In this document: one piece after another, positions 24,226 through 31,747 of the stretch
Layout: the number at the start of each line of letters is the position of its first letter
How positions within the stretch are numbered: position 1 is the first letter of the stretch
Position numbers and translations under genes: made by a program
Source: JAKAVN01 sp963796565
GTDB lineage: Bacteria > Desulfobacterota > Binatia > Binatales > Binataceae
Assembly (NCBI GenBank): GCA_963796565.1
Contig: CAWCMA010000012.1
Location: 1-64,000, forward strand
Reading direction: 5' to 3'
Length of the DNA: 64,000 bases
The notes under the pieces: generated by a model
What the model saw: only the letters and a program-made list of their open reading frames with translations
What the model was told of the DNA's origin: nothing
The model's database searches: none

Positions 24226-24756
24226 ATGAAGATGCGTCGCGAGTTGTCGCCCAGCAAACATCACAAAGACAAGCTGAGAGAGCTTGGCGCGGTGAGATCG
24301 GCTGCGCAAACGTCGTCTGGTCTGTATGTCAAATCTCGTGCGGGCTTGAAATTGCGCGATGGAATGGTGAGCACTCTCGCGCTGAAAGTGCGTCGTGCGA
24401 TGCCGTGGCTTCAAGACTCCGACCATCCAGCAGTAAGAGCGTGGGCGCAGCTTGAAATCCTTGCTGACTCAGTATTCGCGATACTCAGAGATAAAGGAGT
24501 AACCAGCAACGGCGTAGAACCACGTCGCTTGCTCGATGACTTTCGCAAGCTTCGTGGTATCCAACTTGCGTATGCCCAAGCGCTCGGCATGACGCCCGCC
24601 GCTCGGCTTGCAATCAAAGCATCGCGCGATGACGGAGCGTTCGATCTGGCGAGTCATGTTGCGAGCAACGGGCATGCACTCACAACAGACTCCGGACGCC
24701 GCTCTAAACGCTCAGTAGTAGATGAGGAAGAAGTCGATGCGCTCGAAGAAAGTTGA
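24226..24756 (+). CDS. terS: Terminase small subunit (P27-like)
   Basis: 176-residue phage DNA-recognition subunit. The central part resembles P27-family small terminases: HPAVRAWAQLEILADSVFAI, then LLDDFRKLRGIQLAYAQALG and MTPAARLAIKAS, a helical oligomerisation segment followed by the family's closing motif. The ATG at 24226 is the most reasonable start, though its ribosome-binding site is weak; a GTG at 24184 is possible. The 3' end overlaps the large terminase gene, as usual for this pair. It would recognise the pac or cos site of the element or of a helper phage. Confidence 0.8.
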   Translation: MKMRRELSPSKHHKDKLRELGAVRSAAQTSSGLYVKSRAGLKLRDGMVSTLALKVRRAMPWLQDSDHPAVRAWAQLEILADSVFAILRDKGVTSNGVEPRRLLDDFRKLRGIQLAYAQALGMTPAARLAIKASRDDGAFDLASHVASNGHALTTDSGRRSKRSVVDEEEVDALEES

Positions 24757-26455
24757 GACGCCGGCGCAGGCCTCAGAGCGTTGGGAGAGCGACATCTGTG
24801 CTTTTATCACCGAAGCATTGATCGATCCCGAAACTGGCAAGTCCTTCGTGCTCTATAAAGAAGAACGCATTTTCTTGCAGCGCGGCTTCGTTCTCACACC
24901 CGATGGCAAGATGCCATTTACTGAGTTGTGCTATTCAGCCGGAAAGAAAAGCGGGAAGACCGCACTCGCCGCTATGATTGTTATTTATACTGCGGTCTAC
25001 CTAAGCCCGCTGCGCGGTGAAATCTATCTGCTCGCTAACGACCTTGAGCAAAGCCAATCGCGCGTCTTCAAGTCAGTCGCGGCGATTCTCGCCGCAAGCC
25101 CGTTGCTGCGCAGCAGCGCGAGCATCAGGCAGAACAAGATCATTTTCAAAGCCACGGGCACGACGATCACCGCCCTTCCGAACGACTATCGAGGCTTCGC
25201 GGGCGCCAATCCCGTGCTCAACGTATTTGATGAGAGTTGCTACTACGTCTCTGAGGCCAGTCAGCGCTTGTGGGCTGAGAGCGTCCCAAGTCCCGCGCGC
25301 AAGATTTCGTTTCGTCTATCCGTCTCAACTGCTGGCTTCGAGGGCGAGCCAAGTCCGCTGCGCGAAATCTACGACCGCGCGATGACCTACGGCACAGAGG
25401 TCGCGCCCGAGCTTCGCACTGACCGCGATCTGCTTTGCTTCTGGTCGAATCGAACGGGCCTGGCACCGTGGCAATCTCAGGCATGGACCGATGAGATGGC
25501 GCGTACCCTGCGCCCGGCGCAGTACCAACGTCTGATCGAGAACCGCTGGACCGCCTCTGCAACTACGTTCGTCGAGCTAAGCGATTGGGATGCATGCGTT
25601 GACCCTGACGTGCGTCCGCTCTCCTCTGACAAGCGCCTGCGCGTGTGGGCGGGCCTCGACCTCGGCTTGCGCCACGATGCGACCGCGCTCGTCGTGGTGT
25701 CGATTGACAAGGATCGTGTGGTGCTGGTCGATCATCGCACGTTCGTGCCGCGGAAGGGCGAAACGCTCGACATCGAAGCGACCGCCGAGCAAGCGTTGCG
25801 CGATCTCGCCCGGCGTTTCGACTTGAATGCGGTCGCCTATGATCCGTGGCAGGCAATCGATCTGGGCCAGCGGCTCAAGCGCGCGCACATCAATATGGTC
25901 GAAGTGACGCAGACCGCGACGAATCAAGGGCCGATGGCCAACCAGCTTATCGACCTGATCAAGCAGCGCCGCTTATCCATGTACGCCGCCAGCGATCTGC
26001 GCTTGGCGGTCTCGAAGACCGTGATCATCGAATCGAGCCGAGGCTATCGACTTGGAAAGACCAAGGGCAGCGACCGCGTGGACCCGATCATCGCGCTCAG
26101 CATGGCGTGCCTCATAGCGGGCAAGCGCGAAGGCTTCGCTCCGATGCGCATGTATGACTTCTTCGGCACCGGCGAGGAAGTTGACCCGCGCATGTTCTCG
26201 GACGACGGCATCCCGCGCGGCGATATTCTCGCGCCAATTCGACCGCCCATTGATTTTAAACCCTTGGCCAAAACCGAGAGCCAAATAGATCCCGATGCAC
26301 CGCAGAATCCCGGCACGCTCTGGGATTACATCATCGCGAACAAGCTCGATGCGGCCGACCCGGTCGTTGTTCAAGGCTATGAGGTGGCGCTTACGAAGTA
26401 TCGCAACGCACTCGCCGAACGCCGAGCGCGGCGCGTCGAGATGGTGAGGGCATAA
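24737..26455 (+). CDS. terL: Terminase large subunit
   Basis: About 572 residues, full length for a packaging motor. N-terminal ATPase: Walker A-like SAGKKSGKTALAAM, the coupling region, and Walker B VLNVFDESCYY. C-terminal RNase H-type nuclease: VWAGLDLGLRHDATALVVVS (first Asp), NAVAYDPWQ, and GSDRVDPIIALSMA (last Asp), so all acidic nuclease positions seem intact. The start at 24737 has AGGAAG upstream; another in-frame ATG lies at 24722. It should translocate DNA into a procapsid and cut it. No portal gene follows, which is the normal next gene in a phage. Confidence 0.92.
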   Translation: MRSKKVETPAQASERWESDICAFITEALIDPETGKSFVLYKEERIFLQRGFVLTPDGKMPFTELCYSAGKKSGKTALAAMIVIYTAVYLSPLRGEIYLLANDLEQSQSRVFKSVAAILAASPLLRSSASIRQNKIIFKATGTTITALPNDYRGFAGANPVLNVFDESCYYVSEASQRLWAESVPSPARKISFRLSVSTAGFEGEPSPLREIYDRAMTYGTEVAPELRTDRDLLCFWSNRTGLAPWQSQAWTDEMARTLRPAQYQRLIENRWTASATTFVELSDWDACVDPDVRPLSSDKRLRVWAGLDLGLRHDATALVVVSIDKDRVVLVDHRTFVPRKGETLDIEATAEQALRDLARRFDLNAVAYDPWQAIDLGQRLKRAHINMVEVTQTATNQGPMANQLIDLIKQRRLSMYAASDLRLAVSKTVIIESSRGYRLGKTKGSDRVDPIIALSMACLIAGKREGFAPMRMYDFFGTGEEVDPRMFSDDGIPRGDILAPIRPPIDFKPLAKTESQIDPDAPQNPGTLWDYIIANKLDAADPVVVQGYEVALTKYRNALAERRARRVEMVRA

Positions 26456-26469
26456 GGAGGCAACAGACA

Positions 26470-26748
26470 ATGGAAAATCAAATCCAAGCGCGCGACAAGC
26501 GCCAAGGCAACAGCATGACGCCGCCGCGCACGGTCATGGTGACCCGCTTTAAGGGCAAGCCGCGCCGCGTGCGCATCGACGCCGACAGTTTCGATCCGAA
26601 GCTTCACGGCGAGATCGTCCCTAACTCGGAGCGCCAGTACTTCGAATCCGAAGTCGCCGCGTTCAGCGACGAGTTGCACCAGCGCGCACACGCGAGCGAC
26701 CAGCACCGCCGCGCGACCGGCGTGACCGGAGATGCGAAGACGCTGTGA
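26470..26748 (+). CDS. Small basic protein after terL
   Basis: 92-residue hydrophilic protein with a good GGAGG before the ATG at 26470. It contains TVMVTRFKGKPRRVRIDADS followed by FDPKLHGE, which resembles the short 'FDPAIHGE' segments found in small phage head-region proteins, but I cannot assign a function. It follows terL by 14 bases and overlaps the zinc-finger gene, so it is in the same operon. Confidence 0.6.
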   Translation: MENQIQARDKRQGNSMTPPRTVMVTRFKGKPRRVRIDADSFDPKLHGEIVPNSERQYFESEVAAFSDELHQRAHASDQHRRATGVTGDAKTL

Positions 26749-26914
26749 AAATTGTGGGCAGCCAGCAACGTTCACGATCTGGCGAAAGGGCGTCGGCCTG
26801 TGCCGTATTCAGCGCGCCGACCATACCCTGTGCCGCCGTTGCTGGCGCGCTACACTCGCGGCGGCGCAGGCCAAAGAACGCCGCGCGGCCGATGCTGATG
26901 TTGATCATTCATAG
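26732..26914 (+). CDS. Small zinc-finger-like protein
   Basis: 60-residue protein with CENCGQ near the N-terminus and LCRRCWRATL after a gap of ~25 residues, a likely four-Cys zinc site. It starts inside the end of the previous gene (17-base overlap), indicating translational coupling. The frame stays open for another 79 codons after its amber stop. No family is recognised; DNA or protein binding is likely. Confidence 0.55.
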   Translation: MRRRCENCGQPATFTIWRKGVGLCRIQRADHTLCRRCWRATLAAAQAKERRAADADVDHS

Positions 26915-26916
26915 GG

Positions 26917-27060
26917 CTGCCCCGGCCAGCCCCAGAGACATGGCGGGCACCAAGTCCCCCGTCGTGTTGCCGGGCAACTTTCCAGCAATGGGCTGCCGCC
27001 CGGCCAGCCTTCGAGATGCGATGAACACACCGTCATGGGCGTCGTGTCGCCGGGCATTTA
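26917..27060. repeat. Imperfect tandem duplication of ~70 bases
   Basis: Two consecutive segments share GGGCTGCC, CCCGGCCAGCC and GTCGTGT-GCCGGGCA blocks in the same order (26918-~26985 and ~26990-27057), with small insertions. In different frames they encode similar peptides (VVLPGNF and VVSPGIY). This could be a decayed gene duplication or structured RNA. No convincing gene spans it; a 39-codon frame (27035-27154) covers the second copy. Confidence 0.45.
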
Positions 27061-27166
27061 CAAAACGCGGACTGGGGCGAGCCGGGCGTCCATTGATGAG
27101 ACTTCGGCGGGAGGTCCACTCGACGAAAGTCTCCCCGGCAACTCACAACTTTAAGGAGGAATGATC

Positions 27167-27946
27167 ATGGCATTACCGAATTATCTCGGTCCTCGCTGGT
27201 CCGGCCCAGCGCCGAAGGACAGCTCAGATCCGAATTGGAATCTGTGGGCATCGCAGAACGCGGCGCGCGAATTGGCCGACAAGTACCGTGTGCTTAAGGC
27301 GACGGTCGCGCGAGAGTGGAATCTTCCCAATCCCGAGGCGTCGTTCGAGAGCCAAGGCTTGCAAGGCATCGCTTTGCAAAAGGCCCGTCAGCAACTGCGC
27401 GACGGCACCAAAGCTCTGTTGGCCGAGGCGCAGAAGGTCCGCACCAGCACGAGCGCCGGCCCGTTGGCGCGCCGCGAGAGCCTGAAGCAGGACGTTGCGA
27501 ACATCGTCGCCGGGCGCATCAAAACAAATGATGTCGCAACAGCCATGCGTGACGCCATGCTCGAAGTGCTGGAGCTTCAGAGCTTCGCCGCGCTGACGCC
27601 GCCCGAGAAAACGACGGCGATTCGCAGCATGGTCGAGCAGAAAGACTGGACTTCGTTGCACAGCATCCTTAGCGCACCCGCGCGCATGATCGGGCTCGAC
27701 CCGCGCGTGCGTGAAGCCGCAACCACTCAAATGCACGAAGGTGTCGCTCCAGTGTCGGCGGCAGAGCTTGCGCTGCTCGACAACCGCGCGCTCGCGGTCG
27801 AAGAAACATGGGGCATCGTGGAGCGTTCTGTAATGAGCGATTCCGGTCTCGACGTTGCCGAGCGCGATCAGGCCATCGCCGACCGCCGTGCTTCCGCGAC
27901 CGCCAGCGATCTGGCGATTCGCAACGGCGGCGCATCGGAGAGCTAA
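27167..27946 (+). CDS. Unknown element protein
   Basis: 259-residue soluble, mostly helical protein. AAGGAGGA lies directly before an ATG at 27161, so the second ATG at 27167 has the better spacing. It begins MALPNYLGPRWSGPAPKDSS and has a Trp-containing N-terminal segment, a helical centre with many Ala, Glu and Arg, and no membrane segment. I do not recognise a family. Its position after the terminase, where portal or head genes would stand in a phage, makes a role in packaging or capsid redirection worth testing. It heads a run of four tightly spaced genes. Confidence 0.7.
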   Translation: MALPNYLGPRWSGPAPKDSSDPNWNLWASQNAARELADKYRVLKATVAREWNLPNPEASFESQGLQGIALQKARQQLRDGTKALLAEAQKVRTSTSAGPLARRESLKQDVANIVAGRIKTNDVATAMRDAMLEVLELQSFAALTPPEKTTAIRSMVEQKDWTSLHSILSAPARMIGLDPRVREAATTQMHEGVAPVSAAELALLDNRALAVEETWGIVERSVMSDSGLDVAERDQAIADRRASATASDLAIRNGGASES

Positions 27947-27952
27947 TCCCAC

Positions 27953-28138
27953 ATGAAGCGCGGGCGTGGTAGACCGCCGAAGCAGAAAGCGCGCCTGGAC
28001 GACGATCCTGCGTTCAAGGACAACGGTCTTTTGCCCGCGCCCGCGCCCTGCGATTGGAAACGCCGGCAAGTTCAGCGCGCGAACCACGCGCAATATCTGA
28101 GGTCTTTGGAGAACGCTGAAAGGGAGAATCGATGGTAA
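27953..28138 (+). CDS. Small AT-hook-like basic protein
   Basis: 61 residues starting MKRGRGRPPKQKARLDDD. GRGRPPK is an AT-hook-type DNA minor-groove-binding motif. The rest is polar. It starts six bases after the previous stop and its last codons overlap the next gene's start. Probably a small DNA-binding accessory protein; family unknown. Confidence 0.55.
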   Translation: MKRGRGRPPKQKARLDDDPAFKDNGLLPAPAPCDWKRRQVQRANHAQYLRSLENAERENRW

Positions 28139-28401
28139 TCGACGCAACGGATTTAAGGCGCGCGCTGCATGTGCTCGCGCCGGTGCTCGACCGGATTGCT
28201 GACGCGCCGAAAGACTGGCGTGCGATGACTGTGCGCGAGCACCTGGCGCTGGGTGTCGAGAGTGCCGACAAGGACCTTACGGGCGCGCTCGGTGGTGATC
28301 ACCTGGCTGAAGCATGCGCCCGATTGCTCTTGGCTCTTGAGCGCCGCGAGTCTGACCGGGCTTTGCTTGATGACTCGCTCTTAGAGGCTCGAAGATCATG
28401 A
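28132..28401 (+). CDS. Small helical protein of unknown function
   Basis: 89 residues, acidic and helical (DLRRALHVLAPVLDRIADAP, HLAEACARLLLALERRESDR). It overlaps both neighbours (7 bases with the upstream gene, 4 with the downstream gene by ATGA), so it is part of a coupled operon. No motif identifies a function. Confidence 0.6.
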   Translation: MVIDATDLRRALHVLAPVLDRIADAPKDWRAMTVREHLALGVESADKDLTGALGGDHLAEACARLLLALERRESDRALLDDSLLEARRS

Positions 28402-28829
28402 CCGAAATGGCCAAAAAACGCCTTCGTATTGGCGCGCTTCAGCGCTCGCTCACGAGCAATCCAGAATGCCAGCGCGTGCTGCGAGGTAGGGTTATCTCCG
28501 ATTCCACTCTCCGTCTGCTCAAGCGTCACTTCGCGCCTCAGCCGGGATCGGAGATCCGAAACCGCATTCTCGGTAACATCGGCGCACTGCTTTGGCTGCA
28601 TTCCCAGTTGTCGCTGCGCTTGCTGGCGGGCGGCATTACGCGAGGTCACGTCATGCTGGATGACGCGGAAAAGCATGCCTATGAAACGGCGTTGAAAGAG
28701 TTGCAGCGTCTGATCGGAACGACGACGCGCGTGCTCAACGGCGATGTTAGCGATCCGGTCGAGGCTCTGCGGGATATCCTGTTGCTGGACGCGGTAATCG
28801 CGGAGTTTGAACGGCGGGGCGTGAAATGA
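28398..28829 (+). CDS. Unknown element protein (143 aa)
   Basis: Mostly helical protein, starting with ATGA overlap with the gene before. Sections such as ILGNIGALLWLHSQLSLRLL suggest an amphipathic or buried helix, followed by LDDAEKHAYETALKELQRLI. No catalytic motif is visible. It is the last gene of the rightward terminase-containing unit and faces the leftward small-gene operon across a hairpin. Confidence 0.6.
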   Translation: MTEMAKKRLRIGALQRSLTSNPECQRVLRGRVISDSTLRLLKRHFAPQPGSEIRNRILGNIGALLWLHSQLSLRLLAGGITRGHVMLDDAEKHAYETALKELQRLIGTTTRVLNGDVSDPVEALRDILLLDAVIAEFERRGVK

Positions 28830-28837
28830 ATTGGGCC

Positions 28838-28870
28838 AAAAAAAAGCCCGGAGCTTTTTAAGCTCCGGGC
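28838..28870 (-). terminator. Intrinsic terminator of the leftward small-gene operon
   Basis: GCCCGGAGCTT/AAGCTCCGGGC form an 11-bp stem with a TTT loop. The A-run at 28838-28845 becomes a T-run after the hairpin in the minus direction. It also separates this operon from the convergent rightward operon. Confidence 0.85.
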
Positions 28871-28896
28871 ATTCACACGATGCGCGTCTCTGCTGG

Positions 28897-29175
28897 CTAG
28901 ACCACCCACCCCATGCGCTTCTTGGCAGCGCGAATGCGCAGATTGAAATTGTCCAGATCATGAGTCGCGAAGACGTGCTTCGGCCGAGTCGCGAAGATCC
29001 AGATCATCTGGATCGCTTTCGGCGTAACGCGATTGCCGATCAGCTTTGCCAGAACTCTTGCATGCGCCGGTGTCGGTGTCATCGAAAAGATCAGGTCCAG
29101 ATCGCGCTCGCTGTACTTAGATTCCCGAGCTTTCTTCGGTTTGCCTACCACCAATTGTAACTTCTTTGCTTGCAT
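28897..29175 (-). CDS. Unknown small element protein (92 aa)
   Basis: Basic protein beginning MQAKKLQLVVGKPKKARESK, with a central helical part (RDLDLIFSMTPTPAHARVLA) that may be a tri-helical DNA-binding fold, and ending in KKRMGWVV. A GGAGAACAAG-type ribosome-binding site precedes the start. It is the last gene of a leftward four-gene group. Family not recognised. Confidence 0.6.
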   Translation of the reverse strand: MQAKKLQLVVGKPKKARESKYSERDLDLIFSMTPTPAHARVLAKLIGNRVTPKAIQMIWIFATRPKHVFATHDLDNFNLRIRAAKKRMGWVV

Positions 29176-29184
29176 CTTGTTCTC

Positions 29185-29331
29185 CTATTCTGATTGTGTG
29201 TGAAGCTTCTTCGGCGGACGCCCGCCCTTCTGTCCATTGATCTTCGACGCTTCGACTTTCGATGCTGATTTAGCTTTACCGCCGAGCCGTCCGAGCGCGA
29301 CGGCGTGTGGGTTTTTTCGTTTCTTCTCCAT
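29185..29331 (-). CDS. Very small basic protein with GGRPPKK motif (48 aa)
   Basis: Minus-strand ATG at 29331 preceded by GGAG; stop at 29185. The product opens MEKKRKNPHAVALGRLGGKA and later has INGQKGGRPPKK. NPHAVALGRLGGKA and NGxxGGRPxK segments recur in tiny phage-encoded proteins, so I think it is real despite its size. It fits snugly between its neighbours (9 and 11 bases). Confidence 0.6.
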   Translation of the reverse strand: MEKKRKNPHAVALGRLGGKAKSASKVEASKINGQKGGRPPKKLHTQSE

Positions 29332-29342
29332 CGTTTTCTCCG

Positions 29343-29681
29343 TCACTTCTCTGCCGCTATGCGTTTACTGTTTCGCTTCATCTGGGCCACCTCTTCTCGC
29401 ATCTCGGCGATGAAGTCATCCAGATACAACACTACGAGGCTGAACTGCTCGCTTTGCACCCTGCACGTTTCCTTGCCTGCCTGAAGCTGCTTGAGCAGCT
29501 TGACGGCGGGCTCTAGAACCGCCAGAGCCTGTGCATTCTCAGCGATGAGGTTTTGAATCCTGTTGAGGCGTGTCTGTTTGCTGCCATAGGCATAGGCTCG
29601 CATGAAAGCTCGTTGCTGTGCATTGTTTAAAGTCTTGCCGCCAATGCGAATGTTCAACTTCACTCTACGTTTCTTCATCAA
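29343..29681 (-). CDS. Small coiled protein, paralogue A
   Basis: 112-residue, very basic and helical protein. It shares the block ALAVLEPAVKLLKQLQAG with the upstream neighbour's RLAILEPVSELLVGIEAL, and both go on to an E-x-x-x-x-Y/F-V helix, so the two seem to be diverged tandem duplicates. No known family is apparent. It starts six bases after its paralogue. Confidence 0.6.
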   Translation of the reverse strand: MMKKRRVKLNIRIGGKTLNNAQQRAFMRAYAYGSKQTRLNRIQNLIAENAQALAVLEPAVKLLKQLQAGKETCRVQSEQFSLVVLYLDDFIAEMREEVAQMKRNSKRIAAEK

Positions 29682-29687
29682 CGACGC

Positions 29688-29945
29688 TCACAGCCTCAGC
29701 GCGCGTTCATATGAGCGTAGTCGGTGGATGATGCTTTGCACGCCGTACGCGGTGCGTTTGAACTCTGTGCGCTCGTCAGGGGTTTGTCCGAGGGCTTCAA
29801 TGCCCACGAGCAATTCGCTGACAGGCTCTAGAATCGCCAAGCGTTCTGCAATCGCCGCCAAGTTTTGCTGAGCATGCTTTTTGTCTCGAAGCTCCCAGCG
29901 ATCACTTAGGTTGACTACCTTCGTCGGCTCTTTCTGATTCGTCAT
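29688..29945 (-). CDS. Small coiled protein, paralogue B
   Basis: 85-residue protein, first gene of the leftward group, starting MTNQKEPTKVVNLSDRWELR. Its centre (LAILEPVSELLVGIEALGQT) parallels that of the next gene. The AAAGGAAAGAAC upstream gives a reasonable ribosome-binding site. It may be a regulator expressed from the control region at 29946-30373. Confidence 0.55.
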   Translation of the reverse strand: MTNQKEPTKVVNLSDRWELRDKKHAQQNLAAIAERLAILEPVSELLVGIEALGQTPDERTEFKRTAYGVQSIIHRLRSYERALRL

Positions 29946-30373
29946 TGTTCTTTCCTTTGGTCAGTTTTGGGTCGGTGAAACCCGACCAGTCGCGTGCTCA
30001 GTCGCTCTTGCGGCTCTGAGAGCATCACGCTGCGCTCTAGCCGCCGGCACCCCTATGGGGCTTCGCGCCGGAGTTATTCCATCAAGCTGTCATGGCGTCG
30101 GTCGGTCGCTGCTCGATGTACGTTGTGTTTCCCGAGTCGCTTGCAGTCTGTCTCTTTGGCTTATTCTCTCTTTAGTGCTCTCTATTATGCTCAAAGAAGC
30201 CTAATAACCCAAGCGCTTAAATGCAAGTGCTTGAATTCTGCAATGAAATCAAGCGCTTAGGTTCTTTGTCTATCCAGAGCTAGTCGGTTTTGAACTAATT
30301 GACCTAATGCTGGAATAGGCATATCCAGGCCTGTCTAAGCGCTTCCAGAGGTGCTTAAGAAGGAGATTAGGAT
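29946..30373. promoter_or_regulatory. Divergent control region with AAGCGCTT repeats
   Basis: 428 non-coding bases between a leftward and a rightward gene. The palindrome AAGCGCTT occurs at 30211, 30251 and 30337, with near copies at 30225 (AAGTGCTT) and 30352 (TGCTTAAG). The array looks like an operator set for a repressor or an initiator protein. The last copies abut the AAGGAGATT ribosome-binding site of the gene at 30374, so binding could block that gene directly. A small GGTCGG/CCGACC hairpin lies near 29970-29987. Confidence 0.55.
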
Positions 30374-30646
30374 ATGAGCGAGCAAAAGAAGACCGAGGAA
30401 TCGAAGACGGCGAGCGCGGGGCATTGTTTCGTCACGCTCTGCTCCAAATGCGGAGAGGTGAAGCGGCGCAAGTACAGAAGCGATGCTCTGCGCTGGGTAC
30501 GGCGTCATCAAGAGGCGAACGCGAGCCACACGAAAGTCGAAGTGGTCGAGCGCGCTGTGAAAATGCAGAAGCCCGCGACGAAGGTCGCGAAGGCTAAGCG
30601 CGCGTCGAAGCAGAAGGCTGAGGTGCAGAAAGAAGCAGCAGCCTGA
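30374..30646 (+). CDS. Small Lys/Ala-rich protein with a Cys pair
   Basis: 90 residues, with AAGGAG upstream of the ATG. The N-terminal half has a C-x2-C knuckle (LCSKCGEVKRRKYRSD) and WVRRHQEANASH, suggesting a zinc-binding fold with a His. The C-terminal half is a Lys/Ala-rich tail (VAKAKRASKQKAEVQKEAAA) like histone H1 or other nucleic-acid-binding tails. It is a single-gene unit between the AAGCGCTT array and an intrinsic terminator. No family assigned. Confidence 0.65.
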   Translation: MSEQKKTEESKTASAGHCFVTLCSKCGEVKRRKYRSDALRWVRRHQEANASHTKVEVVERAVKMQKPATKVAKAKRASKQKAEVQKEAAA

Positions 30647-30669
30647 GAATTACGTTCTCGCCCTTACCC

Positions 30670-30708
30670 ATGCCCGAGGAACAACACGTTCCCCGGGCAT
30701 TTTCTTTG
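30670..30708 (+). terminator. Intrinsic terminator
   Basis: ATGCCCGAGGAAC/GTTCCCCGGGCAT forms a 13-bp stem (one mismatch) with a five-base loop, followed by TTTTCTTTG. Its core matches the hairpin at 24079-24109 almost base for base. Confidence 0.8.
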
Positions 30709-30793
30709 TGCGGTCGGCGCTTAGAAATAAGCTCGGCGCGCTCAAGAACTATGAGGCGCAGGCGGAGCCGTTGTTGAGGCATCGTGCGAAATG

Positions 30794-31291
30794 TCAATTC
30801 GCCGTCGTAGTCAATCTGCGTTTAAGATAATGTACTACCACTCCATATTCGCACATTCCATAGCCACACAACTCCTCTGGAGTATCGTGTTCTATGTCTT
30901 CATGTCTTCCCAATTTACTTTTCCAGATCCCAGACGGTTCTTGTCTTGCTACGTGCGTAGGTTCTTCCCTTCCCCGGTCGTCGTACTTGGCATATATCGC
31001 AATTTTTTCGAAATCTGCCTCCAACATTCCATCATCGGCGTGTTCAAAGCCTTCGGCCTGGAGAGCCTCAATCCAGCTTCCTACCGAGTCTCCTTCTGTG
31101 AGGTGCGATGGCCAACGAGTAGCGAACCCGAAATCATCGATCGCGTCATACTCCCACCAATGCTGATTATCATGAACGGCGAAAGCAAAGCAGTTATAAC
31201 GAGCGTCATATTCGCTTGTGACGCTAAAGGTATCCTGTAGTTTGCTGAACCACGATCTAATCTTTCTGCGAATATCCGGCTCTCTCGACAT
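30794..31291 (-). CDS. Cargo operon protein C, DUF7689-like (165 aa)
   Basis: Soluble protein with YNCFAFAVHDNQHWWEYD near residue 32 and THVARQEPSGIWKSKLGRHE followed by DIEHDTPEEL near the C-terminus. This pattern (Tyr-Asn-Cys, paired Trp, then an H-x-ARQ...SKLG...DIEH block) is that of a widespread uncharacterised family I recall as DUF7689. The invariant Cys and His residues suggest an enzyme-like pocket, but no activity is known to me. It overlaps the preceding gene by 35 bases. Sequence here is visibly more AT-rich than the host flanks, in line with recent transfer. Confidence 0.7.
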   Translation of the reverse strand: MSREPDIRRKIRSWFSKLQDTFSVTSEYDARYNCFAFAVHDNQHWWEYDAIDDFGFATRWPSHLTEGDSVGSWIEALQAEGFEHADDGMLEADFEKIAIYAKYDDRGREEPTHVARQEPSGIWKSKLGRHEDIEHDTPEELCGYGMCEYGVVVHYLKRRLTTTAN

Positions 31292-31739
31292 AGCCGTGTT
31301 TTCTCCCCCAATCTATCCAAAGAGCAACGGCTTGACCGAAAGGAGTGTTTGCAGGCAATGGATTAGTGCCCGTAATACGTTGTAAAGCTGTGAACCAAAA
31401 ATCTGGCGAGCGCTCAAGTTCTTCAAAAATAAATGGTAGCACAATATCGGGATGCGTCTTTCCCAAATCGATGATTTTCAGATAGCTTGGATGAGACGTT
31501 ATCTTGCGAATTGAGGAAGACGTTGCGGTCTCGCCACGCCATTTTTCAAAACAGGATTTGAAGTGCTCCTGAAGAGCGGAGGTGTCTTTACTAATCTGAC
31601 GCTTGACCCGATAAATGACTATAGTCGCCGCCACCTTAGGGGTATCATAACGAGGCCAAGAAGTTGGTTTGGAACGCGGCCACTCGTCAGAATGTAACTT
31701 CGTGCGAGTATCTCGGTACAATTGCGTAGTTTGGGGCAT
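31257..31739 (-). CDS. Cargo operon protein B (160 aa)
   Basis: Middle gene of the operon. After a variable, charged N-terminus it contains HPSYLKIIDLGKTHPDIVLP followed by FIFEELERSPDFWFTALQRITG and a W-x-x-WGRKHGY ending. I have seen this HPSYLKII..G...P.IL.EL...P..WF.AL..ITG pattern in small uncharacterised proteins, often beside the DUF7689-like family, so the pair probably works together. Helical, HEAT-like character is likely. Function unknown. Confidence 0.65.
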   Translation of the reverse strand: MPQTTQLYRDTRTKLHSDEWPRSKPTSWPRYDTPKVAATIVIYRVKRQISKDTSALQEHFKSCFEKWRGETATSSSIRKITSHPSYLKIIDLGKTHPDIVLPFIFEELERSPDFWFTALQRITGTNPLPANTPFGQAVALWIDWGRKHGYVERAGYSQKD

Positions 31740-31747
31740 TATAAATC

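Noticed and set aside
26745..27164. 139-codon frame overlapping the zinc-finger gene
   Set aside because: Arg/Pro/Ala-rich out-of-frame translation; it overlaps a better gene and spans the tandem duplication.
24079..30708. The paired hairpins as ends of an insertion sequence
   Set aside because: They are separated by terminase and other genes of the element, no transposase is present, and no target-site duplication is visible.
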